A stretch of 60,000 nucleotides of DNA from Liolophura sinensis (taxonomy: Eukaryota; Mollusca; Polyplacophora; Chitonida; Chitonidae), in assembly GCF_032854445.1 (NCBI RefSeq), contig NC_088299.1:1155001-1215000 (forward strand), read 5' to 3'. Shown piece after piece: positions 37,601-45,236 of this stretch (positions within the stretch are counted from its first letter, which is position 1; every line of letters begins with the position of its first letter). Below the pieces are notes generated by a model. The model ran no database searches and had not been told where the DNA came from. It saw nothing but the letters and a program-made list of their open reading frames with translations. The position numbers and the translations under genes are program-made.

Positions 37601-40600
37601 CCAAATTCCTACTTTACCTGTCATGTTAAACAGCCATGGTTTGTAAATGTATGGTAAGGCTTTAAATCACTCTGGTTTGCTCCAGTCATAAAACTGACAG
37701 CTATTTTATACGTCTACACACATTTATTGCTATTGTTAATTGATTGGTCTTTAATGCAGTGCTCAAGAGATTCCTGATAGTTACTTGAGTATGGCATTAT
37801 ACACCTGTCTAATTTACCTACATGTAAAAATACACCCAACACTGTAAAGGTGTATGGGATACTGTCTGGGATCATACTGCCCACCGATGATGAGGCCTGA
37901 TGTACTCTAAAAATGTCATTCTAACTCTTAGCACAACATAATCCAACAAGTTTCCTTAAAAAATGCTTACATACAACATGTATTGTGATGCATGACATGT
38001 CAGCATTAAGAAAAAAACACGCGCTATTTTCACTTGTGTAAAAATATAATTTTGTCTGCTCCTTGTCGAACACCTGGTTTTGTATGTAACCACTTTATAA
38101 TAAAGTCAAAATCATTCTTGGATATAACAACCCTACATGACTGCACAAGCCATGTATGTCTTTGTTTTGACCAATCATACTGCCCCATTCTAACTGTCTG
38201 ATTAACATTACCTTGTTGTTCACATCTATCTTGATTGTGATATAGCTTTGGGGATTCTTAGCACATCATCCTTATTTAATGCAGAACAATATCTGATACA
38301 GGAATTGTATAGTTTTTGCTATATTGCTTTCTCTTTCTTGAAAAAAAGCAAAAAAAAAAGCAACTTGAAAATCTAAGGCACTTGTGGACAAGAGAAGTAA
38401 GATGAGCTGAAACAATGCCATGGCTGAATCTTGCATTCTGTTTTTTGATGACAATTAACTTCAATGAATTGCCGATGCCTTGAACCCTTAATGACTTGAT
38501 GCATTATAGCATTAAATGTACCTTTCATTCCCATTTTTGCCAAAACTTGGTGACACAGGAGCAAAGTGTTTTCATTTGGAGAGGTTTCCTTCCATTCCCG
38601 AGTCAAAAGCTGGAAGAGGATATTGGATGCACCATGGGAGACCAGTCGAGAGACACGCTTTCCAGATTCTGCAGATCACAATGTAGGTAACATTACATAT
38701 GGAAGAAACGACCACAAACAAAAAGGCAAAAGTATACATGTGCCTGCAATGAAACCCCAATAATATGGATAAAAAAGAAGTGGGCAATAGATTTGCAGTA
38801 CAGGCAACCCATATAAAACATTACACGTAACTGTAAGGGTTAAATTAACATAGCTTACAAAAAAAAAAACGTTACAATTTTGCATATTGAATACTTACGA
38901 TTTTTTCCTATGAGATCAATTAAAATGTGCAACACAGTCTGTGTAAGTGGGGGGTCAGTGTAGGTCTACAAACATAGAACAAGGCAAATGTAGTGGGGGG
39001 TCACTGTAGTTCTACAAACATAGAACAAGGCAAATGTAGTGGGGGGTCACTGTAGTTCTACAAACATAGAACAAGGCAAATGTAGTGGGGGGTCACTGTA
39101 GTTCTACAAACATAGAACAAGGCAAATGTAGTGGGGGGTCACTGTAGTTCTACAAACATAGAACAAGGCAAATGTAGTGGGGGGTCACTGTAGTTCTACA
39201 AACATAAAACAAGGCAAATGTAGTGGGGGGTCACTGTAGTTCTACAAACATAGAACAAGGCAAATGTTCTTCATAGTGCTGTCAGAATTTTTTGCTGAAG
39301 TTTATGGAGTTTTATTTTTATTCACAAAGAATCATGTCCACAAAAGCAGTGTTTTCAGCTGCATGTATTTCTTTTTTGAATTTAAATTTGACAAACTGGA
39401 TCTTGAATTAGGACTGAGTTTTGGGAGTATAGGTAGATGTGCACATTCCCACTATTATCTACACGTGTATTTGCTTCCTTATCATGTAACGACAGGTTCT
39501 CACGATATGCTTGGCATCTACAAGACAGGCTGCAACACTTAGGAGAAAGTAACAACACAAACATCTACTCCTAATTATCACAGGCTGCATTTGGGATAAA
39601 AAGACTTGGTTCATTGTAGCAGAGAAGAAAGTGATGCATAAACTTAAAAAATGGATACATGTAGAATTGAGACATAATTAAATGCACATGAGCATGCAGG
39701 CCGCAGTTGTTCAAAACTGTTTCAAGACTTAATACCAGACTTAAATCAAGTCTTCAATTTAGTACTTATCCAAAAAGTAATTACATAGCAGTAAATTAAA
39801 CATGACTGCTGGATTTGGCTAAAATTTTAAATATAAAAAATATGACTTAATACCAGAATCAGTTGATACACTTTTGAACAACTGGCCCAGATGTACAATG
39901 TCTATTATAATACATGTATATGTATGTATTCTCGAGGTTTTACATAGTACTTAACCAGATTACAGTCTTACGACGACTACGAGTCACTGGGTGTGTGTGC
40001 ATGTACTGTGTCTTCTTGCGGCAGGGTGAGTCCATGATGCCACTGAAGTATCATAGGGAGGACAACAGACATGACACTCTACCTAGTCACATTATATTGA
40101 CACTGAGCGAACGATTCCTATTTCTCAATGCTGACTGAGGCTGCAAGTGCAATTGTGAAGTCTTTGGTAAGACCCAATGCGGGTTTGATCACTGGTTTCC
40201 CGACTTCGAAGAAGATGTTCTAACCATTATACCACTGAAGCAGTATATAATGAAATGAAAATCATACCTCTATCAACCCCAGCAGCTGGTCCAAGTAGCT
40301 AGCATGTTTCAAGATTATCTCTCGATTCAGTGTATCTGAAGAGCAAAATAAATAAGCAAACCATAACACAGATGTTCCAAGTGACGTTAGAACGCATCAT
40401 TTTCTTCCATAACGTTGCAGTGTGTGTGTATTTCACATATGTTTTATGAGCACACGTACACCAATAATTGTGACGCAATAAAGGAAAGAACTAGTGAGTT
40501 CACCGTTTTGGACCGTCTTGATATAGACGGGAAAGAGTTTTACAAATTCTCCATTGCATGCAAGACATATTATGACCATGTATGATGTAGGTACAGAGAA

Positions 40601-41689
40601 ATTAATTATGCTTTCCCTTTCTTAAAAGAGGTACGAAGCTATTCACTGTCTTTCACTAAATCTTTGTCAACGTGTGTCCTGTAAACGTATCTCGATCTAG
40701 AATGTAATAGCTCTTTCAGTCTTGCTTCCAGTTTGACATCACATCATTTGCATTACAACACACTGATTTTAATCTACTTTATTCCCTTGCTTGTTGTTTG
40801 CACAGTTACCACTGTAACAATGCACATTAACCTCACCTTGGGCATCAAGAAGATGATGTATTTTGGAACATAAATATCTCAACTGATTCAAATCATCCGG
40901 ACACTGTTTCTTGGAAAAACGCCCATTTAACTTCTCCATCAACATGAAATGGTTTCCTAAACGTGCACTGTAAAATTAAGTTTAAACGCAAATTTTAAAG
41001 AAAAAGAGCTTGTACTGTACAACACAATGTACAACAAAGTCACCTGTGAGTCATGAATATAACAATTAATTTCAAAGTGAGTTCTAGTACGGCACACTAT
41101 TTGTTCACATATAAAATTATACCATTATTATTCTACAGTGCACTAAAAGACAAAATCCAGAAGCTGTATCAATTTATTTGATTAGTTTTTAAATGCTACA
41201 GCAGAGACCACCGTGGGCTGACTCCACAAAACCATTTCTGATTTCAGTCAAAATTTCAAACCTGTTCAGAATGCTGTTTTTGGTTCTGGAAGTTGAAATT
41301 TGGAACATTTTTCTTAAGATGACATTCATCAGGTGGACACAATATTAATTTCTGAAACCAGTTAATAAGCTTTAAGATCGTAGTTCATATTTTGACTTAA
41401 GTCAGAAATGGTTTTGTGGAATCGGCCCCTGTTCATTTACATAAACATACTCATGTTTCTAGCCATGAGAAGTAAGATTCTGGTACTAATGTTCTGCTAA
41501 TGTTCATACATGATGCACACAGGTCATAATATCACATACATATAGAAAAAATATGATTTTTTAATGGCTACCCAGTGCCATAATAAAAATTATGACAAAC
41601 TGATCTTCTTATGTCGAGTATGTTTTAGCTATAAGACAGTATGTCTTGATTTGCTAAACTAACACATACCTCAAGGAAGACTTCTCCAT
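13490..41689 (-). CDS. AGTPBP1: Cytosolic carboxypeptidase 1 (AGTPBP1/CCP1/Nna1), 24 coding exons, 1,244 aa
   Basis: M14-type zinc carboxypeptidase that trims glutamates from tubulin tails and other proteins in the cytosol. Exons in transcript order: 41689-41670, 40967-40837, 40335-40268, 38938-38899, 38668-38522, 37452-37321, 36626-36495, 34956-34810, 33830-33591, 32975-32815, 29722-29615, 28567-27867, 26728-26588, 25986-25905, 24544-24388, 24170-23938, 22639-22486, 21172-21101, 20194-20086, 18900-18771, 16650-16501, 16024-15848, 14666-14509, 13634-13490. All junctions are GT/AG with matching phases, total 3,735 nt. Vertebrate CCP1 is about 1,230 aa, so it looks full length. Zinc ligands are His944/Glu947 (HPGE) and His1041 (YHGHS), and the catalytic Glu is about 1132 (SYTMESS). 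The start Met is the first in frame after an upstream stop across the proposed 5' UTR splice. The last junction (14509 to 13634) is the least certain. Confidence 0.93.
13931..14228. mobile_element. Fold-back (MITE-like) element in last AGTPBP1 intron
   Basis: Long imperfect terminal inverted repeats are visible. The left arm AGGATTATTTTGACAGCTTT (from 13941) matches the reverse complement of the right arm ending AACTGTCAAAATAGTCCT (14218), and pairing continues outward through CAAAACA and inward for tens of bases. There is no coding capacity, so the element is non-autonomous. The superfamily cannot be assigned by eye. Confidence 0.65.
14509..22639 (-). CDS. AGTPBP1: AGTPBP1 catalytic carboxypeptidase domain exons (17-23)
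   Basis: Seven exons encode the zinc-peptidase fold in order. Exon 22639-22486 ([12 protein letters not shown]) leads in. Exon 21172-21101 holds HPGES, with its two zinc ligands. Exon 20194-20086 holds [10 protein letters not shown]. Exon 18900-18771 holds [14 protein letters not shown], with the substrate-binding Asn-Arg. Exon 16650-16501 holds [16 protein letters not shown], with the third zinc ligand. Exon 16024-15848 holds [10 protein letters not shown] and [12 protein letters not shown], with the catalytic Glu. Exon 14666-14509 holds [17 protein letters not shown]. No key residue is missing, so the enzyme should be active. Confidence 0.92.
15366..15762 (+). repeat. 42-bp minisatellite in an AGTPBP1 intron
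   Basis: About nine and a half copies of a 42-bp unit starting AGCCATACAGAC, with alternating AGACAGAGA/GGACAGAGA variants. Because 42 is divisible by three, it is open in several frames on both strands (ORFs of 150-190 aa), but it lies inside an intron and has no gene-like features. Confidence 0.93.
16880..18545. repeat. ~190-bp dispersed/tandem repeat family in an AGTPBP1 intron
   Basis: Several diverged copies share AATTCAGTAATTTA..GTATTTAATATG, then GTGCTCCACAT, then GAGATACCACCCCTAACATT and ..TTTAACATTGATTCTAATACACAATACAC. Copies are legible at about 16880-17075, 17080-17210, 17240-17440, 17800-17960 and 18395-18540. The SINE at 17442-17790 interrupts one of them. Related copies occur at 34010-34340 in another intron of the same gene. 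No coding capacity is seen. Confidence 0.75.
17442..17790 (+). mobile_element. tRNA-derived SINE, family B (near full length)
   Basis: The element is flanked by a perfect 8-bp duplication ACTAAGTC (17434-17441 and 17791-17798), and removing it restores the surrounding 190-bp repeat. The head has an A-box-like TTGGCAGAGCGTCCGC and a B-box-like GGATCAATCC, as in a degenerate tRNA promoter. The body and 3' end match the copies at 9009 and 44761. Confidence 0.88.
20209..20700 (-). repeat. ~55-bp minisatellite abutting an AGTPBP1 3' splice site
   Basis: Nine or so units of about 55 bp contain CCTACAGCTTACCAGTCATT and ATTAATGGTAACATAGATGA. The array starts about 15 bp from the acceptor of exon 20194-20086, and unit copies carry the CTGTAGG-type AG seen on the minus strand near that acceptor. 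Units farther away decay. Confidence 0.88.
21833..22059 (-). mobile_element. SINE family A (MetaSINE-like)
   Basis: Antisense copy in an AGTPBP1 intron with a 13-bp target-site duplication, CAACCAAAATGGA/CAACTAAAATGGA (21820-21832 and 22060-22072). It contains the central domain TATGGTGGGAG..GGGCAGAGCCCGGGGGAAA and the GTGTTTTACGCCGTACTC end. Confidence 0.9.
22708..23672 (-). repeat. 17-bp minisatellite in an AGTPBP1 intron, interrupted by a SINE
   Basis: About 40 copies of GGATGCAGTATAAGACA-like 17-mers run from 22993 to 23672, and one further unit lies at 22708-22730. They are split by the SINE at 22731-22992. Minus-strand ORFs of up to 296 aa rich in Cys, Leu, Ser and Tyr cross the array but are repeat artefacts. 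Confidence 0.93.
22731..22992 (-). mobile_element. SINE family A, near full length
   Basis: Antisense copy that keeps its tRNA-like head (ACTTGAACTCACAGC is the reverse of the B box; CTGACTGAGCCA is the reverse of the A-box region). It has a TTTATTTATT poly-A-side tail and lies inside the 17-bp minisatellite, so any target-site duplication is masked by the repeat. Confidence 0.88.
23938..25986 (-). CDS. AGTPBP1: AGTPBP1 N-domain exons (14-16) preceding the catalytic domain
   Basis: Exons 25986-25905, 24544-24388 and 24170-23938 encode the beta-sandwich N-domain typical of cytosolic carboxypeptidases. Landmarks are [71 protein letters not shown] and [13 protein letters not shown]. These are among the most conserved CCP1 segments and they place the gene in the CCP1/CCP4 branch. 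Phases run 2, 0, 1, 0. Confidence 0.93.
24241..24262 (+). other. G-run (C-run on the AGTPBP1 strand)
   Basis: GGGGGT followed by 16 G. It lies 70 nt upstream of the acceptor of exon 24170-23938 on the transcribed strand, where it is a pyrimidine tract. Quadruplex-forming potential is plausible. Its exact length is unreliable in any assembly. Confidence 0.7.
24548..25650 (-). repeat. 46-49 bp minisatellite abutting an AGTPBP1 3' splice site
   Basis: About 23 units contain CACTACAAATCAAATACAGC and GGATAGTCATACTCAGACTA, alternating short (AGGATAGTC) and long (TGGATACAGTC) versions. The first unit overlaps the acceptor of exon 24544-24388. On the minus strand each unit carries a GTATTTGATTTGTAG-like copy of the polypyrimidine tract and AG. 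Confidence 0.93.
26008..26322 (-). repeat. Degenerate ~36-40 bp minisatellite near an AGTPBP1 3' splice site
   Basis: Diverged units of the form GAAACAAGAACAAAGGAATACATGTATGTG start about 20 bp from the acceptor of exon 25986-25905. Minus-strand ORFs of about 80-125 aa here are compositional artefacts. Confidence 0.75.
26588..32975 (-). CDS. AGTPBP1: AGTPBP1 acidic/low-complexity linker exons (10-13)
   Basis: Exon 32975-32815 encodes an acidic stretch ([15 protein letters not shown]). Exon 29722-29615 encodes [12 protein letters not shown], a motif shared with vertebrate CCP1. The 701-nt exon 28567-27867 encodes a Ser/Thr-rich segment ending in [20 protein letters not shown]. Exon 26728-26588 encodes [19 protein letters not shown]. 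This region links the armadillo-like N-terminus to the peptidase and is the least conserved part of the family. I rely on splice sites and phase continuity (1, 0, 0, 2, 2) for the joins. Confidence 0.85.
29072..29271 (+). repeat. 33-bp minisatellite (6 copies) in an AGTPBP1 intron
   Basis: Six copies of AACAAATAGGCCTACGTTGA followed by CAATC(A/G)TTTC. The two left copies differ from the right copies at the same positions, indicating stepwise duplication. Confidence 0.93.
31547..31765 (-). mobile_element. SINE family A
   Basis: Antisense copy with a 12-bp target-site duplication (one mismatch), GTTGACCTAATT/GTTGATCTAATT, at 31535-31546 and 31766-31777. It lacks the AGCCCGGGG portion of the central domain. 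Confidence 0.88.
31938..31997. other. Perfect 23-bp stem hairpin in an AGTPBP1 intron
   Basis: Arms at 31938-31960 (TTGTATCAGCTCTCATGCTC, then AGA) and 31975-31997 are exact reverse complements, separated by a 14-nt loop. Size and loop are compatible with a small-RNA precursor. Perfect pairing on either strand could equally be a recent inverted duplication. No second copy was noticed in the window. Confidence 0.6.
32650..32745 (-). mobile_element. SINE family A fragment
   Basis: CACTTATATGACGGCAACCA, ATTATGGTGAGAGTAAACCA and GGGGGAAACCCATGACCA match the family's central domain. Both ends are missing. Confidence 0.75.
33145..33234 (-). mobile_element. SINE family A fragment (old)
   Basis: A diverged piece reads TTTATGCCGTACTCAAGCAT, TTCACTTATAAGA and GGAGGAAACCAGGCA, in family order. 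Confidence 0.65.
33591..41689 (-). CDS. AGTPBP1: AGTPBP1 N-terminal armadillo-like region exons (1-9)
   Basis: Nine exons encode the helical N-terminal region of CCP1. The product starts [20 protein letters not shown]. Landmarks are [87 protein letters not shown] and CCPKNKLPL. The order and many residues match vertebrate CCP1. Two adjacent exons (37452-37321 and 36626-36495) are both 132 nt with the same phase, as expected for repeat-per-exon armadillo structure. The 40-nt exon 38938-38899 is easy to miss but is needed to keep phase. Confidence 0.9.
34010..34340. repeat. Second cluster of the ~190-bp intronic repeat family
   Basis: It shares AGGAATTCAGTAATTTACAG, TGAGATACCACCCCTAACA and ACACAATACA with the cluster at 16880-18545, about two units in the same order. 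Confidence 0.7.
34351..34473. mobile_element. Short fold-back (MITE-like) element
   Basis: The left end GGGGCCAGTTCCATGAAGC pairs imperfectly with the right end GCTTCATGAAACCATCCCC, and pairing continues inward (AGTTTGCC/GGCAACTT). Length is about 120 bp, with no coding capacity. Confidence 0.55.
36980..37112 (-). mobile_element. SINE family A, 5'-truncated
   Basis: Antisense copy with a 9-bp duplication GCGGTTTGA (36971-36979 and 37113-37121). It carries the ATTTATTTATTTGATTGG tail side and stops at GCAGACCTT, the same region where the copy at 50104 is truncated. Confidence 0.85.
38943..39266 (-). repeat. 46-bp minisatellite abutting an AGTPBP1 3' splice site
   Basis: Seven units of GTAGTGGGGGGTCACTGTAG followed by TTCTACAAACATAGAACAAG and GCAAAT. 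The first, diverged unit lies within 5 bp of the acceptor of the 40-nt exon 38938-38899 and supplies its polypyrimidine tract (CCCCCCACTTACACAG on the minus strand). Confidence 0.95.
39699..39888. mobile_element. Fold-back (MITE-like) element
   Basis: The left end CAGTTGTTCAAAACTGTTTC pairs with the reverse complement of the right end GATACACTTTTGAACAACTG. Flanking GGCC/GGCCC and inner GACTTAATACCAGA copies extend the symmetry. It is about 190 bp and non-coding. Confidence 0.65.
41214..41429. mobile_element. Fold-back (MITE-like) element with ~40-bp terminal inverted repeats
   Basis: Left arm GGGCTGACTCCACAAAACCA then TTTCTGATTTCAGTCAAAAT. Right arm ATTTTGACTTAAGTCAGAAA then TGGTTTTGTGGAATCGGCCC. 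About 216 bp in AGTPBP1 intron 2, without coding capacity. Confidence 0.75.
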
Positions 41690-43134
41690 CTTGAAAGATT
41701 CAGATTTACAGCAGATTACAACTGTCCCATTGCCATGTGTAATATGTATGTATGAGTTTCTGCTAACTGTTGTTATCCGGAGGATTCCTTGTTTGTGGTA
41801 ACTGAGAAACCCTGGAATTAAATAAAAACAAAATACAATAAATGTATAGTTTTGTAAATGCTGAAACCAAAACAACATGCCAGCCTTAACTGTTGATGTG
41901 TATAATACAGTGTCATTATTATAAGAGAATACATGTGCTAGTGATGGATGCCTGTTGAAACTGCGCAGCACTATGATCTTAGGCAAAGATTTAACAAAAA
42001 CATAGACCAAAATGTTTTCAGAGAACAATTAATGCAACGGCTTTCTAATCAAATCAAAACAGATAATTGTATGGGTTGCAGTTAAAGTTTATCGATCTAC
42101 AACATGTGAAATGTTCATTAATAAATGAAAGCCAAACTTAGGTTTAGTCAGTAATTAAATACGCCAAAAGCCCCTCATGAGAATTAAAGGTTGAAACTAC
42201 AATGAGTTGGCATATGATGTCAAAAAATTTGGACAGTTTTCATGTGGTTACCTCATATAAATTGATATACACATGGATGTATGTTGGAGAAACCTACAGG
42301 TTTTATACAAGCAAAAAATTGTGTTGGAACAACTAATTGACAGGGTTTGATCCAAGTTGGAAAAAAAAAATTTCAAGTTTCTCGACCAGGGATATAATGT
42401 TGTATATATTATGGGCTGTTGTAAATACTAGACTGCTATCACACTATACACACTATGCCAATTCATTGATCTACTTTTAACAATGCACACCCGCGCAGTG
42501 GGTCAGCGACCAACAAAGACATCAATCTTTTGACTAACTCCTGAAAAGCGTGACATAAACCACGTGAAACAAATATAGTCTGATATTCATTTTTATTGTA
42601 TTTTTTTTACATAATCAGAGATAATTTAAAAAAGGTAAAATGTGGGAAGGGAGTGTGCTAGAGGGTATAACTTGTACTATGTCACTATTAATTTTACGAC
42701 ATGATCGGGCAACTACACTGTTGTTGTTGAACTGCGGTGCAGTACACATACACTTTATCGGCGAGGATATCATCAAAGAAATATAAGCGTGTACTGAGGA
42801 AAGACAAGCAAACTAATCTCTCATGAATACAGTTATCTCATTTAAAGTTAGCGATTGTTTGAGAGATAATAAACAAATTTTACCTATAACAAAGACGCTT
42901 GTGTGTCATCTGTCAAAATTTGTTTCCCCTCGATACGACGTGATGCGCAACCTGCAATGTCAGGCATCTTACTCGTACACTTCTGCGATAAATGTACGCG
43001 TTATTTCGCGCTGAAAATGGATTGTCTCCCTTTTCGTTATAACTTACAGACCAGAAATAGAGCTGGAAAAGAACATTTACCATTTCTCCATCGATAATCC
43101 GATCAAGACAGCTAGCGTATTGTGATTTGCACAT
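41690..43134 (-). promoter_or_regulatory. AGTPBP1: Proposed AGTPBP1 5' UTR splice and CpG-richer promoter patch
   Basis: The start-codon exon has an acceptor at 41812 (ATTCCAG before 41811). A good candidate donor (GTAAGA after 42973) upstream on the minus strand would join a 5' UTR exon from about 43 kb. That join puts a stop in frame before the proposed Met. Sequence at 42880-43110 holds more CpG (TACGACG, TGCGCAAC, TACGCG, TTTCGCGC) than its surroundings, as in a small promoter island. This is inference without transcript evidence. Confidence 0.35.
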
Positions 43135-44760
43135 TTCCAGGTATGCACTGTGCAGGCCTAATCACACTGTTGAGATAGCTGTACACGTTTTGCATAGTCA
43201 TTTGTATGTGACAGCTCCGTTAACTCTAGCACCGTACGATCAGTCACATGTCTCAGTAACACCGACTGAGTGACTCAAGTTCGAGGTTGTATAAACTAGA
43301 GGTGCATGTATTTCCTTCCTTATTATTAACTGTCATGTGTCTGGTTTCTGACTAAATGTACACTTTGGCATTGTCAGGTCATTCTCTCCACAAACTGGTT
43401 GTGCAATATGGTATACATTTTGGACTAATATAATTTTGGTGTATACATGTACATGTACTTATAAATGAAAGACCCAATTCTTTTACTTTAAAGGATTCGT
43501 GTCCAGATTTATTATTTATTCATAATTAGTTATGACTGTATATATTTTTCATTTGAGTGTAAAAAATACTAACAAAGGCACATTAATCTGAGAAATATGA
43601 CACTTAAAATCACTAGATAATGAGGCAGGATTTATACAGTTTTTCTTCCAACACTCAGTGTTGGTCTCCGCCAAATTACGTCAGATGTTCACTGTTTAGT
43701 TCAGTGTTAAATAAGCTATAAGGGCAACAACAATTAAGCATATCAGATTTCTCCTCGAAATTGTTTGCTGTTTTGCATATGGTTGTAAAAGCAGGTCATG
43801 GAGTTAGTTTTTTGCAAGTTTTCTGACAGTTTGACCCTCAGGAAAACATGGATTTTACAGTACAAGATAGAAGGGTTTTGAACTTACCAAAACCAGCGGT
43901 ATCTGTTTTCACCATTATACAACTGAAAGCTTCAAGAGGAATACAGCTAAACTCGAAAGATTTGACTACTATGATAGTAAATTACTGTACACTAACGACG
44001 GCATCCATATCGTGTATATACATGTACATATAGCTGTATACAATTTAGAATGCCGACAATAACATGCAGTTGTATGTCATTGCATATAGGTATGGATGTA
44101 GAATACCTTGGGGAATAGAATGGTATTTATTGTGAATCAGACAGAGGGAAAGAAAAGTAAAAACATGCGAAATGTAGCGCAGAATAAAGCTATAGTTTAC
44201 CAGCCCGCGTGTGGTTCTAAATGCCTGGACAAAGATCAAATTCTTCGTCTGAAAACTCAGAATCTCTAGTCTGGCCAGAGATGTCAGTATCATAAATTAA
44301 AACTTTAAGGTTGTCAGCTGGGCTCAGATTGATATGGCAGTATGTTTTCATTTGTGTAACGAGAATCCATGTTAAAAATGACATCCTTTTGATATGATTT
44401 GTCAGGTTATAAAGCCCAGTCGTGCTTGTGTTGGCATGCTATGACATCACCCGCTGAGGTGTATCGAGCAGCCAGCTGGAGATCGGCTAATGTAGTAATT
44501 CTGTTGTTTTTGCTGTGTTTAAATTCATTATTAAGTTTCTCAGAAGCTGTCTCGGTAAAATACTGTTTAAACATGTTATAGTCTTCATAATAATAACTAC
44601 ATCAGCAAAATCTGGACACTAATCGTTTGAAGCTTTTGAACTTTATTGGAGCAGACAGCAGTCTGAATCAAAGTTTATTAGACATGAAAGAAATGCATAT
44701 AGGCTAACTGGTATCATAATTTAAGACGACGTTATTCACATATCATACAACTAGCTTGTG
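43135..44760. other. Divergent intergenic spacer, no gene seen
   Basis: Unique AT-rich sequence between the divergent AGTPBP1 and POLK genes. Short ORFs are unsupported. It could hold POLK upstream exons or shared regulatory sequence, but I see no diagnostic motif. Confidence 0.4.
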
Positions 44761-45101
44761 ACCCGCTTAGATATGGCCTAATGGTTAGGGCGTCCGCCTC
44801 ATAGTCGGGAGACCTGGAATCAGACCAAAGATTTTAAAAATAGTAAGTACTGCAGTGTTGCTTGGCACTCAGCAGTGAGAGGTTTGAGCAAAGAAACAGG
44901 ACTGGTTGCCCCAGTGTCAGTCTAAGATGACAGAGAGTTATGTCTGGTGTCTTCGGCATGATGCTTCAGTGATGGCAGCACTTTGGTGACATGGACTCGC
45001 CTTGCCACAAGAGGACACAGTATATATACACACACCCAGTGACTCCTCGTCGTCAAGTGACTGAAAAATAGTTAATTACGATGTATAGCCCCAAGCATAC
45101 A
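44761..45101 (+). mobile_element. tRNA-derived SINE, family B (full-length, diverged)
   Basis: The head carries an A-box-like TGGCCTAATGG (44774-44784) with GTTAGGGCGTCCGCCTCATA and GTCGGGAGACC in tRNA order, and a decayed B box (GGAATCAGACC). The 3' end, GTGACTGAAAAATAGTTAAT through TATAGCCCCAAGCA, matches the other family-B copies. It ends about 55 bp before the proposed POLK leader. Confidence 0.8.
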
Positions 45102-45155
45102 ACTGTCTTGTTACTGATAATATTGCTAAAGGCCTACTATATGTTTGTTGTACAG

Positions 45156-45236
45156 GTGCATCATTGTGTGCTGTCTTACTGTGATTCGTGTGAGGAGAGT
45201 CACTGAGAAAGGGTGACATCAGGTTAACCTACTGAA
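45156..45236 (+). other. POLK: Probable POLK 5' UTR exon portion
   Basis: TTTGTTGTACAG just before 45156 is a good 3' splice site, and the sequence runs without a gap into the start codon at 45237. It suggests an upstream non-coding exon. Transcript data are not available. Confidence 0.35.

Noticed and set aside
38943-39266. CRISPR-like regular repeats
   Set aside because: The 46-bp units are contiguous and near-identical with no unique spacers, and the genome is clearly eukaryotic. The same applies to the other minisatellites.
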